64,000 nucleotides of DNA from Campylobacter concisus (lineage in GTDB: Bacteria > Campylobacterota > Campylobacteria > Campylobacterales > Campylobacteraceae), in the NCBI RefSeq assembly GCF_003048675.2, contig NZ_CP060707.1:1612001-1676000 (forward strand). Reading direction: 5' to 3'. The notes under the pieces are model-generated. The model ran no database searches and had not been told where the DNA came from. It saw nothing but the letters and a program-made list of their open reading frames with translations. The position numbers and the translations under genes were made by a program. This document shows positions 36,697 through 46,080 of this stretch, one piece after another. Within the stretch, counting starts at the first letter, position 1, and each line of letters opens with the position of its first letter.

Positions 36697-37392
36697 TCAA
36701 GCTTCATCATCAAGAGAGAGCTTGTAACCAAGCCCTTGAACGTTTTTGATAAGCTGCGCATAGGTTTTATTACGCAGTTTATTTATGTAGTTTCGCATAG
36801 TTTCAAATGACGCTACTTTGCCACTCCACGTGAAATTTTCTATCATCTCAAACGATACGACTCGCTCTTTATTTATCGCTAGGATATGCAAAAGTCGCTG
36901 CTCAGTTCTAGTTAAAACGATATTTTTATTCTCATTATAAAGCAACCTATCTTGCGTATCATAGCTAAAGCCACGACCTAAATTTAATCGCTTATTAGCA
37001 TTTGAACCATTTTTTGTAGCCATTAATATCATGATTAAAAGTTGCTGTTTATCAAATGGCTTTTTAAGCAGATTTGAATTTTGTATGTTTAGTGAGTTTT
37101 GTAAATTTTCATCGGTATCATAGGCTGTAATAAAAATGATAGGCACACGCGCATCAAGCTCTCTAACTCGTTTTGCCATCGACGTTCCGCTCATATGGGT
37201 CATATTAATATCAGTGATGATAATATCAATGTCGTTTTTGCTAAAGCACTCTAAGCCTTCTTGCCCGTTTTGCGCCTTATAAATTTGGCTTACATATGGC
37301 GCAAGAAGTCCAGCTAAAACTCCTTGCAACTGCGTGTCGTCCTCAACCAAAAGCACATTTAAGTGTGCTAACTCTTTAAAAATTTCATTCAT
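36697..37392 (-). CDS. OmpR-type response regulator
   Basis: A 231-aa transcription regulator. The receiver domain has acidic pocket Glu17-Asp18-Asp19 (LLVEDDT), phospho-acceptor Asp61 (IIITDINM), the switch FITAYDT and Lys in LLKKPF. The C-terminal winged helix shows LTRTEQRLLHIL and the closing LIKNVQGLGYKL. It overlaps the kinase gene upstream by ATGA, so they form a two-gene operon. It converges on the torA-cytochrome operon; control of alternative electron acceptor genes is a reasonable but unproven guess. Confidence 0.92.
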   Translation of the reverse strand: MNEIFKELAHLNVLLVEDDTQLQGVLAGLLAPYVSQIYKAQNGQEGLECFSKNDIDIIITDINMTHMSGTSMAKRVRELDARVPIIFITAYDTDENLQNSLNIQNSNLLKKPFDKQQLLIMILMATKNGSNANKRLNLGRGFSYDTQDRLLYNENKNIVLTRTEQRLLHILAINKERVVSFEMIENFTWSGKVASFETMRNYINKLRNKTYAQLIKNVQGLGYKLSLDDEA

Positions 37393-39437
37393 TTTAATAG
37401 CTCTATTTCAAATTTTGTCGGATTTTTAGCATTTGCAAGCCTTATGTCACCACGTAGTTTTTTCTCAAAAATAAGCTTGCAAAGATAAAGTCCCATACCG
37501 GTGCCATCGTCGCCTTTTGTTGTAAAAAACGGTTCAAAAATTTTATCTAAAAGCTCACTATCTACACCATTTGCATTATCTTCGATAGTAATAATAAATT
37601 TGCTCTCATCTTGGCTTAAATTTATAGCCACATAAGGAGAGAAATTTTCTCTATTTTTTGCCTTTTTTACCAGCTCATCTTTTGCATTTGTGATAAGGTT
37701 CATAAGCACGTGTTTTATGTAGTTTGCATAGCTTTTGATCTTATAAGAGCCTTCGTCGTATGTAAAGCGTAACTCGATATTTTTTACTTGAAGCTGCGGT
37801 CGGCAAATGTATAAAACATCATCTAGCACGTTGGTTAGGTCAAATTCTTTCTCACAAAAATCCTCTTTGTAAAAATCCCTAAAAACATCGATAGTCTCAT
37901 TCATAAGCTCAACGTTCATACGTATATTTTCAATGTTTTTTAGTGCCATTTTATCGCCATTTTTGCCGCTTAACAGCTCATGAGTATCGCTTGCAAGAAG
38001 CAAAAGCGTATTTAGGGGTTGTTTATATTGATGTGAGATCACGCCTATCATCTCGCCAAGTGCTGCCATTTTGGAGTTTTGCAGTAAAATTTGCTCTTGT
38101 TTTTGCCTATTTTGCTCCAAACTCACCTCATGCGTGATATCGTGCGACATGATAAAAACACCCTCAAATACGCCTTGCTTGTCAAGCAGTGGCAAAAACT
38201 CTGTTTTATAAAACAGCTCGCCCTTTTTTGAAGTCAGGCTAAAGCTCTTGGTTGGGTTGCTGCTGATTTGCGTAAATATACTCTGTGTGGTTTTATTCGA
38301 GCAAAAAATACTAGAGAGTTCTTTTAAATTTTTACCGATATTTGCCTTAAATTTTAGGCCAAAAATTTTCTCGAATTCTTTGTTGATAAAGGCGATATTG
38401 CCAGCTTTATCTGTGATGACAAGCCCACCTATTGGGTTTTTTGCAAAAAGATTTAAAAGATGCTTGTTTTTATAAAATTTTCGCTGCGCCACATAAAGAG
38501 TAGCAAAGGCACAAATGCCAAAAAATGCCAATGCCAAAAAAATACCAAGATCTTTTAGCGCTTTTTTGTCGATTTGCCTGTAAATCATACCCTCATCAAG
38601 CACGCTAACTAGCATCCATTTGCTATTTGCGAGCGTATCATATACAAAAATATAAGGCTTATTTTTGATAAGAATTTTCTCATTTCCTTGTTTTTTAACT
38701 GAAATTTTTTGCAATATCTCTTTGGTTTGAGCGCCTGAAAAGTCTAAAATTTGCTCTGTTTGATCGAGGATATTTTTGCCATCTACCATTAAAAACGCTG
38801 AGCCATTTGCAAGCGGAAAGAGTGTGGCAAGCTCTTTTTGAAAAATTTCAAAGTCAAGGTCAGCCGTCAAAACACCTATAAATTTACCATTTTTTAAAAG
38901 TGGCGTTGAGACAGAGATGACGTAGATGCCAAGCTGGCGGTCGATATATGGCTCGGTAAAGCTTGTTGTCATACTCTCTTTTGCCGCGACAAACCAAGGG
39001 CGGTCTGAGAAATTATATTGCGGCTCTATATCGTTGCTTGCGACAAATCTGTAGCTATCAGGATAGCCGGCATAGACTGCTAAAAAGCTACCCGTTCTAG
39101 CAACAATGCTAAGCACTCCTTTTATCGTAGCATAGTCTTTTATATAGTCTTTTGTCTCTATAAATTTAGCGGTCTCCTCAAGCAGTCGCTTTTGTTGTTC
39201 GATGCGCTCGTTTATTATTGCTTTGTATTTTTGCACTGTTTTTATCTGGCTTGAAACGGCAGAGTTGTATGTTTGTTGTTTGTTCTCATCATAGTTTGTA
39301 AAAACTAGATAAAAATATCCCACAGCAACAGCAACCAATAAAATATAAAAATAATTTCTCTTGAATTTCATCTTGGAATTATAGAATTTTAAAGATAAAA
39401 GTGCACAGTGGCGACCAAAATTTGTTAAATTTGACAT
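37389..39437 (-). CDS. Membrane sensor histidine kinase with Cache and PAS domains
   Basis: A 682-aa sensor. A first membrane helix (YFYILLVAVAVGYFYLVF, ~29-46) leads to a ~240-residue periplasmic double-Cache domain (SYRFVASNDIEPQYNFSDRP, then GKFIGVLTADLDFEIF). A second helix (LGIFLALAFFGICAFATLYV) and a PAS domain (GGLVITDKAGNIAFINKEFE) follow. The kinase core has the H-box MIGVISHQYKQPLNTLLLL, N-box MNLITNAKDEL, G1 TIEDNANGVD, and G2 GDDGTGMGLYLCK. Cache domains bind small metabolites such as amino or organic acids; the ligand is unknown. Paired with the response regulator. Confidence 0.92.
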   Translation of the reverse strand: MSNLTNFGRHCALLSLKFYNSKMKFKRNYFYILLVAVAVGYFYLVFTNYDENKQQTYNSAVSSQIKTVQKYKAIINERIEQQKRLLEETAKFIETKDYIKDYATIKGVLSIVARTGSFLAVYAGYPDSYRFVASNDIEPQYNFSDRPWFVAAKESMTTSFTEPYIDRQLGIYVISVSTPLLKNGKFIGVLTADLDFEIFQKELATLFPLANGSAFLMVDGKNILDQTEQILDFSGAQTKEILQKISVKKQGNEKILIKNKPYIFVYDTLANSKWMLVSVLDEGMIYRQIDKKALKDLGIFLALAFFGICAFATLYVAQRKFYKNKHLLNLFAKNPIGGLVITDKAGNIAFINKEFEKIFGLKFKANIGKNLKELSSIFCSNKTTQSIFTQISSNPTKSFSLTSKKGELFYKTEFLPLLDKQGVFEGVFIMSHDITHEVSLEQNRQKQEQILLQNSKMAALGEMIGVISHQYKQPLNTLLLLASDTHELLSGKNGDKMALKNIENIRMNVELMNETIDVFRDFYKEDFCEKEFDLTNVLDDVLYICRPQLQVKNIELRFTYDEGSYKIKSYANYIKHVLMNLITNAKDELVKKAKNRENFSPYVAINLSQDESKFIITIEDNANGVDSELLDKIFEPFFTTKGDDGTGMGLYLCKLIFEKKLRGDIRLANAKNPTKFEIELLK

Positions 39438-39646
39438 GTTCTGTGATATTTAGCATTACTTGATTTAAGGCATACATTGAGATATTTAAGTATAAAGCTA
39501 TAAGCGAGAGAGCAAAAAGCTGGCAATATTTTTGGAGTCAATTCGGGATGAATCAAATTTCGTTTGAGGATTTTTTAAATTTTACTAAAAATTTAAGCTG
39601 CATTCCTGTAAAAATTTAACAAATTTATATACGAAAAAAGCATTTC

Positions 39647-39672
39647 GGTCCAAAAGGTTTCCCTTTTAGACC
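39647..39672 (-). terminator. Terminator after the longer retention-module gene
   Basis: GGTCTAAAAGG-GAAA-CCTTTTGGACC on the minus strand, followed by GAAATGCTTTTTT. The rest of the 39438-39679 gap shows no gene. Confidence 0.8.
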
Positions 39673-39679
39673 AAATTTA

Positions 39680-41821
39680 TTATAGAGTTACAACAACATC
39701 CTCTTTGATATCTACGCTTATCGTAGAGCCTGTTACCGTGTATGTTTTGTAGCCATCATGCGAGCCAGCCTCTCTAAAGCCACCTTGTAATGTTACTTTA
39801 TCGCCTTCTTCGCCATCTATCTTAAGCTCATTGTTTCTAAAGATATCATCTTTAGTTAGCGTGATATTTAAATTTTTATCAGCTCCGCCAAGCTCAAGGC
39901 TTGTTATTTTCTCAACCTTACTAAAGTCCACAGAGCCGTCTTCTATGGTAAGTTTGCTAACTTTTGTACCGTCGTTAGAGCCAACTACTTTACCATTTAT
40001 AGTAGAGCCTGAAATTTCGATCTTACTATCACCGCCACTAGTGCTGCCCTCTACGTCACCTTTTACTGTGGCATTTTTGATGATCACTGTGTTTTTATCA
40101 GAGTCTTGAGCGCCACCATATACGCTAGGCGCCTCGCCACGACCTCCGCTTACATATTGATTTACAGTGGCTCCGTCTAAAATTCTAATAGTATCAGCGT
40201 CTTCGTTGCCCTGTACATATTCAGTTACGGTAGTGCCAGCGCCAGTTACTGTTATGTCGTCATTGCCCCATCTACCAACTATGCCCTCAACCGTTGCTTG
40301 GTCGCTAACTAAGATAGTATCTTTGCCACCTCTGCCGTTTACTGCGCTTGTGAATGTGCCAGCGCCAGTTACAGTTATGATATCGTCTCCCTCGTCTGCT
40401 TGGATGAGTTCAACATGCGCGCCTTTTTCTACTGTGATAGTATCATCGTCGTTTCCACCACCTATATTTTTCACACTAGTTCCTGTACCACTTATTATTA
40501 TGGTGTCATTACCAGCGCCGTTATCCGTTATATCTAAATTTGGCTTTACTTGTTTTTCATGCATATCATTTTTAGTCTTTGTATCGCCAAGCACCCATTC
40601 GTCTACTCTAGCACCGCCTTGAACTACTATCGTATCTTCGCCAGCGTTACCAAATACATACTTACTAACAACAGAGCTATTATCTATCGTTATAGTGTCT
40701 TTTCCGTCATTGCCATATACGCTTTTAGCAACTTTTGAGCCATTATCTACATTTATAGTATCGTCGCCATCGTTGCCCACAACTATGCCAGTGATCGTAG
40801 TTTTGTTCAAATCAACCACGTCATTGCCAGAGCCACCAGAGATGTTGCTAAGCTTTGCAGAATTTATACCTGAAATTTTATCAGCACCAACACCGCCGTA
40901 GACGTTATTTATCTGCGTGTTATCTACAACTATATTATCTTTAAAATCTGAGCCAAAAACGTTTAGCTGTGCATTTGGAGCTACTATCTTTGCAACAGTG
41001 CCATCATCTGGGTAGTTGCCCTCGTTTGCGTTGCTAGTCACTGCTAGCTTTTTGGCCTCATCTTGGCCGATAGCTAGCTGGCCGTCGTTGCTCACGTACC
41101 AGCCATTGTTATATGTAAATTCATTCACACCATCATCAGGCACTAGGTAGCTTCTGCCATCACCTTGCTTTTGTACGCTATATCCGCTAGGTATCTTTGT
41201 CGTAAATGCCGGTATCAGCTCAGCCGCTGGGTCCTCTCCCTTGTGAGCTGAGAGTGGGATTTTGATTATGCCATTTGGCTGTGGTGGCAATGGTGGTTGT
41301 GGCACTACGTTATCAGCAGCCGCGCCGTCACCTAAATTTTCACCTTGTCCGCCGCCGACTGAGCTAACCGGAGCTTCAAACGAGGCACCTAGGTCGCCAA
41401 GGTTGTTAAAATTCGCACTTATATTTGAGTAGTGACCACCCTGTGCAAAGCTAGCAGCACCAAGACTTACTCCGTCACCTCCAGCGTTTCCACCTGCTTG
41501 GTTTCCGCCAGCTGCAGTCTCTTCTAAAGCGTTAAGGTCTTGACCGCCTAAAATTGATTTTTGAAGTGAATTTATATCAGCTGTTGTTTGAGAATTTTCA
41601 CTAACGCTTTGGTCTAAATTTATTGAGTCTTTACCTATTAGGCTTATCTCTTTTCCATCTGCTTTTGCTATTACTACTTTTGCGTCAGTTGATTCAGTGA
41701 CTATCTTTTCACCTTGATATACTATGTCACCTACTTTTAATTCTCTGCTTTCGCCTGTTGGGCTTACAGCTTTTACGCTTCCTTGCGTTACATTTTTTAC
41801 TACACCTATTTCCTTTGACAT
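39680..41821 (-). CDS. Retention-module surface protein with repetitive beta-helix-like body
   Basis: A 713-aa protein beginning with the ~130-residue N-terminal retention module of LapA-type type I secreted adhesins (MSKEIGVVKNVTQGSVKAVS, GDIVYQGEKIVTESTDAKVV). A Gly/Asn linker (GGNQAGGNAGGDG) follows, then from ~290 to ~640 repeats of the type GGSGNDVVDL, GNDGDDTINV, GNAGEDTIVV, RTX-like and likely a calcium-bound beta roll. The usual long adhesive part and clear C-terminal type I signal are missing, so it is short for the class. It shares promoter region and N-terminus with the gene at 42031. Likely outer-membrane retained or secreted through a LapBCE-like system encoded elsewhere. Confidence 0.78.
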   Translation of the reverse strand: MSKEIGVVKNVTQGSVKAVSPTGESRELKVGDIVYQGEKIVTESTDAKVVIAKADGKEISLIGKDSINLDQSVSENSQTTADINSLQKSILGGQDLNALEETAAGGNQAGGNAGGDGVSLGAASFAQGGHYSNISANFNNLGDLGASFEAPVSSVGGGQGENLGDGAAADNVVPQPPLPPQPNGIIKIPLSAHKGEDPAAELIPAFTTKIPSGYSVQKQGDGRSYLVPDDGVNEFTYNNGWYVSNDGQLAIGQDEAKKLAVTSNANEGNYPDDGTVAKIVAPNAQLNVFGSDFKDNIVVDNTQINNVYGGVGADKISGINSAKLSNISGGSGNDVVDLNKTTITGIVVGNDGDDTINVDNGSKVAKSVYGNDGKDTITIDNSSVVSKYVFGNAGEDTIVVQGGARVDEWVLGDTKTKNDMHEKQVKPNLDITDNGAGNDTIIISGTGTSVKNIGGGNDDDTITVEKGAHVELIQADEGDDIITVTGAGTFTSAVNGRGGKDTILVSDQATVEGIVGRWGNDDITVTGAGTTVTEYVQGNEDADTIRILDGATVNQYVSGGRGEAPSVYGGAQDSDKNTVIIKNATVKGDVEGSTSGGDSKIEISGSTINGKVVGSNDGTKVSKLTIEDGSVDFSKVEKITSLELGGADKNLNITLTKDDIFRNNELKIDGEEGDKVTLQGGFREAGSHDGYKTYTVTGSTISVDIKEDVVVTL

Positions 41822-41879
41822 GTGTCTCCCTTTTTTAAATTTTTTCTTAAATTTAGTGATTTTGATAAAACATGGCTAT

Positions 41880-41893
41880 TGTACTTCAGTACA
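41880..41893. promoter_or_regulatory. Palindrome in the promoter region of the longer retention-module gene
   Basis: TGTACTTCAGTACA, an inverted repeat TGTAC/GTACA, 58 bp upstream of the start. The same palindrome with a different centre lies in front of the paralogue (43666). Candidate operator shared by both genes. Confidence 0.5.
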
Positions 41894-42001
41894 AGTGTGA
41901 CATATTTATGACTGAAAATTTTGTGAATTTAGAATTTTTGGGGATTGGGTGGTTATAAAAATTTAATAGTAAATAATAAATTTTATAAATAAGAAGAAAT
42001 A

Positions 42002-42022
42002 GCGAAGAGAAAAACTCTTCGC
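42002..42022 (-). terminator. Terminator after the shorter retention-module gene
   Basis: GCGAAGAG-TTTTT-CTCTTCGC on the minus strand with a T-rich tail, just beyond the stop codon at 42031. Confidence 0.8.
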
Positions 42023-42030
42023 ATAATTGA

Positions 42031-43608
42031 CTATAGGTGATCTTCAGGTGCAGTTGTTGGCATAAAGAATGTAGTTGGGGTAAGCTCAAACACTTCGCCT
42101 GATGTTGTAGTAGATTTTGCCTCTACTGTATGATAATCAAGTGCAGAGTCTTTATAATCAACATTTGCCTCTACGCTCCATCTACCATTCTCATCAGCTC
42201 TTGTTGTTAAAACATCTTGTATTTCAACTGGAGTTCTCTTATCCTCCATAAAATCATATCCATGGTGTTTAACAACTAATGTTATCTCAGAATTTGCCTC
42301 TGCTGTGCCCTCAAATGTTGGAGTTCTATCAGCATCATGTGCTCTGTAAATAGGGCCATAATCACCTTGTAGTGTTAGGTCGCTAAAATCATCATCATAG
42401 ATACGCTCTATTGAGAATGCACCATTTTTTGGTGTATAGTTTTTAGGTAAATTTGTAAAACTTGAATTACTAGCGGGATCAAACACCTGTGTTGTGAAAG
42501 AGTATTCGCCAGGCACAAAGTGTTCTGGGAAGCCATCACCCATAGTAGTTTTATCTATTGTGAAGTTACCACTAGCATCAGCTTTTACCTTACCTTCAAA
42601 AACTGTATGAGTTCCACTATCGTCTATTGAGCCTATTGTTACTTTCACTTCAGAATTTGGCTCAGTCTTACCACTCATTGACGGCTCAGGATCACTATCG
42701 CTCATAGAAATTACATTTTTTCTTATAATGTTATGTGGTAAATCTGTCCACTCTACTGTTGGCTTAGTTGCATCAATAGTAACCTCAGCCCCTTTGCTGC
42801 TAAGGCTTCTCTCGCCATCTACAACAGCCACAGTTGTGATAGTGTGCTTTCCATCAGGAAGGTCATTTTGCACTACATATTCCCAAGTGCCATCATCATA
42901 GGCTCTTGTTTCATCTATCTTAGTGCCATTGTCATAGATTTCAACTATTGATCCAGCCTCTGCTGTTCCTTTAATAAATGGTCTATTATCATTTGATAGA
43001 TCACCTATTACATCAGCATTCCACTTGCCACCATACTTGCCATCTATTATTGTTGTAATTGTTGGAGTTGGAACATTGCTAGTTGGATATATCTCATTAA
43101 TAGCAACTGCAAGAGTATCAAGAGTGATAGCCTGTCCGCCACCTACGTTTGAAACAGCTGGGGCATTTGCGCTTGCTTGAGATGAAAGGTTAGAAAAATT
43201 CGCACTTATATTTGAGTAGTGACCACCTTGTGCAAAGCTAGCAGCACCAAGACTTACTCCGTCACCTCCAGCGTTTCCACCGGCTTGGTTTCCGCCAGCT
43301 GCAGTCTCTTCTAAAGCGTTAAGGTCTTGGCCGCCAAGTATTGCTTTTTGAAGTGAAGTGATATCTGCTGTTGTTTGAGAATTTTCACTAACGCTTTGGT
43401 CTAAATTTATTGAGTCTTTACCTATTAGGCTTATCTCTTTTCCATCTGCTTTTGCTATTACTACTTTTGCGTCAGTTGATTCAGTGACTATCTTTTCTCC
43501 TTGATATACTATGTCACCTACTTTTAATTCTCTGCTTTCGCCTGTTAGACTTACAGCTTTTACGCTTCCTTGCGTTACATTTTTTACTACGCCTATTTCC
43601 TTTGACAT
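42031..43608 (-). CDS. Retention-module surface protein with Ig-like domains
   Basis: A 525-aa paralogue whose first ~150 residues are nearly identical to the 39680 product (only scattered changes such as PTGE to LTGE). The body is different: three or four bacterial Ig-like/Bap-type domains (FIKGTAEAGSIVEIYDNGTK, DDGTWEYVVQNDLPDGKHTI, TFEGTAEANSEITLVV) in place of RTX-like repeats. No C-terminal secretion signal is obvious, and it ends at FELTPTTFFMPTTAPEDHL. Either these are naturally short or the ancestral large adhesin was broken and its N-terminus duplicated. Confidence 0.78.
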   Translation of the reverse strand: MSKEIGVVKNVTQGSVKAVSLTGESRELKVGDIVYQGEKIVTESTDAKVVIAKADGKEISLIGKDSINLDQSVSENSQTTADITSLQKAILGGQDLNALEETAAGGNQAGGNAGGDGVSLGAASFAQGGHYSNISANFSNLSSQASANAPAVSNVGGGQAITLDTLAVAINEIYPTSNVPTPTITTIIDGKYGGKWNADVIGDLSNDNRPFIKGTAEAGSIVEIYDNGTKIDETRAYDDGTWEYVVQNDLPDGKHTITTVAVVDGERSLSSKGAEVTIDATKPTVEWTDLPHNIIRKNVISMSDSDPEPSMSGKTEPNSEVKVTIGSIDDSGTHTVFEGKVKADASGNFTIDKTTMGDGFPEHFVPGEYSFTTQVFDPASNSSFTNLPKNYTPKNGAFSIERIYDDDFSDLTLQGDYGPIYRAHDADRTPTFEGTAEANSEITLVVKHHGYDFMEDKRTPVEIQDVLTTRADENGRWSVEANVDYKDSALDYHTVEAKSTTTSGEVFELTPTTFFMPTTAPEDHL

Positions 43609-43665
43609 GCATCTCCCTTTTTAAATTTTTTCCTAAATTTAACGGTTTTATTAAAATCAAACCAT

Positions 43666-43679
43666 TGTACTTTGGTACA
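43666..43679. promoter_or_regulatory. Palindrome in the promoter region of the shorter retention-module gene
   Basis: TGTACTTTGGTACA, matching the palindrome at 41880 in arms and distance to the start codon (57 bp). Both are followed by GTGACATATTTATGACTG on the plus strand. Confidence 0.5.
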
Positions 43680-43798
43680 GTTGTGACATATTTATGACTG
43701 GGAATTTTGTAAATTTAGATTTTATGGGGGTTTGAAATAGTTATAAAATTTTAGATATTGCAAAGAAATTTAGAGCAAATTTCTTTGCAAATTTGGAT

Positions 43799-44788
43799 TT
43801 ACTTCACAAAAAACTCTTGCGCTAGCTTTTTATCTTCAGGTTTGATGATAAATTTCTCATTAGCGATGCTAACTTCAAATTCAACATCTTTGCTAGCTTT
43901 TGTGTAAGCTAGCGCGAGCCTTGCAGCAAGCTCTTTGTCAGCTTTACTAGCGTTTTTGCTTATGAAGCTAACAGCTCCCACGATGTCGTCGCTCTCTTTA
44001 AATTTCACTTGCTCAAATTTATCATTTGGATGAGCCAAAAGTGCGTTATTGTCGCTCTCATCACGCCCTATTATCATTTTAGCGCCATCTACCAGGCGCA
44101 GATGCCTACCAAGTTTTAGCCACGTAACGTCGATATCTCGCATCTCTTTGTCAAATTTCAAGTAGTCTTTTATCTTTACTGCAAAGCTCTCGATCGTTAG
44201 CAAACACCCACCTCCGGGCGTTGCAAAGTCCTCAAAGCCAAATTTCTTCGCCAAAGCAAGTTGCGGCTTTCTATCACGCCCGCTTATGTCAAGTAGCCTC
44301 TCTCTATCGACCCAGCCCTCGCGCTCTGGCTTAGTTGGTGGCAAGAGCTTAGCGCACATCGGACGAAGCACTAGATCATCCTCGTCATCAGCTAGGCGCT
44401 TAACCTGAAAAAGTGCGTCTCTGCGCTGGCTCATCGGCCTTTGTCCTACGACTTCGCCTGTGATTATAAAATTTGCATTTTCGCTTTTTAGCATATTAAG
44501 AGCGGTTTTAAACATATATCCGTGGCAGTCGATACAAGGGTTAAACTGCTTGCCATAGCCGTATTTTGGGCTAAAAAGCACGTCGCGAAGATACTCATTT
44601 CTCATATCAACCACCTTTAGGCTAGCCCCAGCCAAGGCTGCACGGCGCCTTAAAACTTCGTGCTTCTCCTCATCCACGCCAAATCCAGTATCCATATAAA
44701 GTGCGACCACTTCGATACCCTGATCGCTTATTATTTTCATAGAGAGCATGCTATCAAGCCCTCCGCTAAACAAAGCTAAAGCCTTCAT
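43799..44788 (-). CDS. PP-loop ATPase, tRNA-thiolation-like, with C-terminal NFACT-like domain
   Basis: A 329-aa protein. The N-terminal PP-loop ALFSGGLDSMLS binds ATP, followed by VVALYMDTGFG and a Cys pair CIDCHGYMF that may bind sulfur or a cluster. ATPGGGCLLT adds another Cys, as in adenylating sulfurtransferases related to MnmA/ThiI. The last ~110 residues (TWLKLGRHLRLVDGAKMIIG, RDESDNNALL) resemble an NFACT-R-type RNA-binding domain. An RNA 2- or 4-thiolation role is plausible. In databases such proteins are often mislabelled argininosuccinate synthase. It follows the peptidase operon in the same direction with a 59-bp gap. Confidence 0.68.
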   Translation of the reverse strand: MKALALFSGGLDSMLSMKIISDQGIEVVALYMDTGFGVDEEKHEVLRRRAALAGASLKVVDMRNEYLRDVLFSPKYGYGKQFNPCIDCHGYMFKTALNMLKSENANFIITGEVVGQRPMSQRRDALFQVKRLADDEDDLVLRPMCAKLLPPTKPEREGWVDRERLLDISGRDRKPQLALAKKFGFEDFATPGGGCLLTIESFAVKIKDYLKFDKEMRDIDVTWLKLGRHLRLVDGAKMIIGRDESDNNALLAHPNDKFEQVKFKESDDIVGAVSFISKNASKADKELAARLALAYTKASKDVEFEVSIANEKFIIKPEDKKLAQEFFVK

Positions 44789-44847
44789 TTTTATCCTGAA
44801 AGTAAAATTTAAAGCCTAAATTTACTAAATCTAGGCTTTTATGAAGT

Positions 44848-46071
44848 TTATTTAGCAGCGTTAATTACGATTTTTTTAATGACTTCGCTTGCGGCTTTTA
44901 GGCTGCTAACTGGCAAGTACTCGAAGACGGAGTGAAAGTTATTTCCGCCTGTGAATAAATTTAGCGTTGGCACGCCCTTTGCAGAGATCGCCGCACCGTC
45001 ATATCCGCCTCGCATCGGCTTTATGTTTGGCGTGATATTTAGCTCACTAAAGGCATCTTTTGCTAGTTTTATAGGCAGTGAGTTTTCATCTTTTAAGAAC
45101 TTAAAGACATTTTCATAGCGTGTTTTTAGCGTGATCTCGCAACGATCTCCATAAATTTTGTTAAAAGAGCTTGCCATGTCGCTTAAAAACTCAAGCCTTT
45201 TTTGAAATTTCACCTCGTCAAATTCTCTTATGTCGATCTTGAGCGTCGTTTTTGCACTGTTTCCGCTAAGCTCTTTTACCCAGAAGTAGCCCTCTTTGCC
45301 CTCGGTGCACTCTGGCACTTCACCGCCTGGCAAAAGAGAGATAAATTTATGCGCAAGAAGTAGCGAATTTACAAGCTTGCCCTTTGCGTTCATCGGATGA
45401 GCCGAAACGCCTTTAAAGATCGCCGTGCAGTCAGCTGCGTTCCAGTTTTCGTATATTAGCTCGCCTATCTCGCAGCAGTCTAAGCAGTAGCCAAAACTAG
45501 CTCCTAGCAAATTTACATCAAGCGCCTTTGCACCAAGCAAGCCCTGCTCCTCATCAGGCACGAAGCAGATCACGATCTTGCCGTGCTTGATCTCAGGATT
45601 TTGCATGAAAAAGTTAGCCATATTTACGATACTAGCGATCGCAGCCTTATCATCAGCGCCAAGCAAGCTAGTGCCGTCAGTCACGACTATGTCGTCGCCA
45701 ACGTATTTTTTAAGCTCTGGGTTGTCGCTAAATTTAAGATAGATGCCCTGCTCTTCGTTTAGGCAGATGTCGCCGCCTGTGTATTTTACTATCTTAGCTT
45801 TTGTGTCGTTTTTTTGCTCACTACTTGTATCTAAGTGCGCAAAAAAGGCGATACTTGGAGCGTTTTCGCAGTTTGCAGGTATCTTTGCTATCAAGATAGC
45901 ATTCTCTTGCAAGATGATATCTTTTATGCCAAGCGAGCTAAGCTCATCTTTTATAAAAAGAGCCAGCTCATACTCGGTTGGATTAGAAGGCATGACGCCT
46001 GCTAATCCATTCTCTTTATTTGTCGTGGTGTTAAATTTCGTATAGTTTATAAATCTCTCTACGATATCCAT
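44848..46071 (-). CDS. pepT: Peptidase T (tripeptidase)
   Basis: Zinc aminotripeptidase of family M20, 407 aa. Metal-site motifs: FAHLDTSSE (His, Asp), VTDGTSLLGADDKAA (bridging Asp), VPDEEQGLLGA (catalytic Glu pair), LDCCEIGEL and the closing GGNNFHSVFEY (His). Cytoplasmic. It is the last gene of an operon with dcuC (9 bp), pepE, an M20 amidohydrolase and a carbamoylase-like gene, suggesting co-ordinated use of peptides. Confidence 0.95.
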   Translation of the reverse strand: MDIVERFINYTKFNTTTNKENGLAGVMPSNPTEYELALFIKDELSSLGIKDIILQENAILIAKIPANCENAPSIAFFAHLDTSSEQKNDTKAKIVKYTGGDICLNEEQGIYLKFSDNPELKKYVGDDIVVTDGTSLLGADDKAAIASIVNMANFFMQNPEIKHGKIVICFVPDEEQGLLGAKALDVNLLGASFGYCLDCCEIGELIYENWNAADCTAIFKGVSAHPMNAKGKLVNSLLLAHKFISLLPGGEVPECTEGKEGYFWVKELSGNSAKTTLKIDIREFDEVKFQKRLEFLSDMASSFNKIYGDRCEITLKTRYENVFKFLKDENSLPIKLAKDAFSELNITPNIKPMRGGYDGAAISAKGVPTLNLFTGGNNFHSVFEYLPVSSLKAASEVIKKIVINAAK

Positions 46072-46080
46072 CTTTTATCC

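Noticed and set aside
39831-40901. Several plus-strand frames opposite the retention-module gene
   Set aside because: They are antisense shadows of the Gly/Asp/Thr repeat region.
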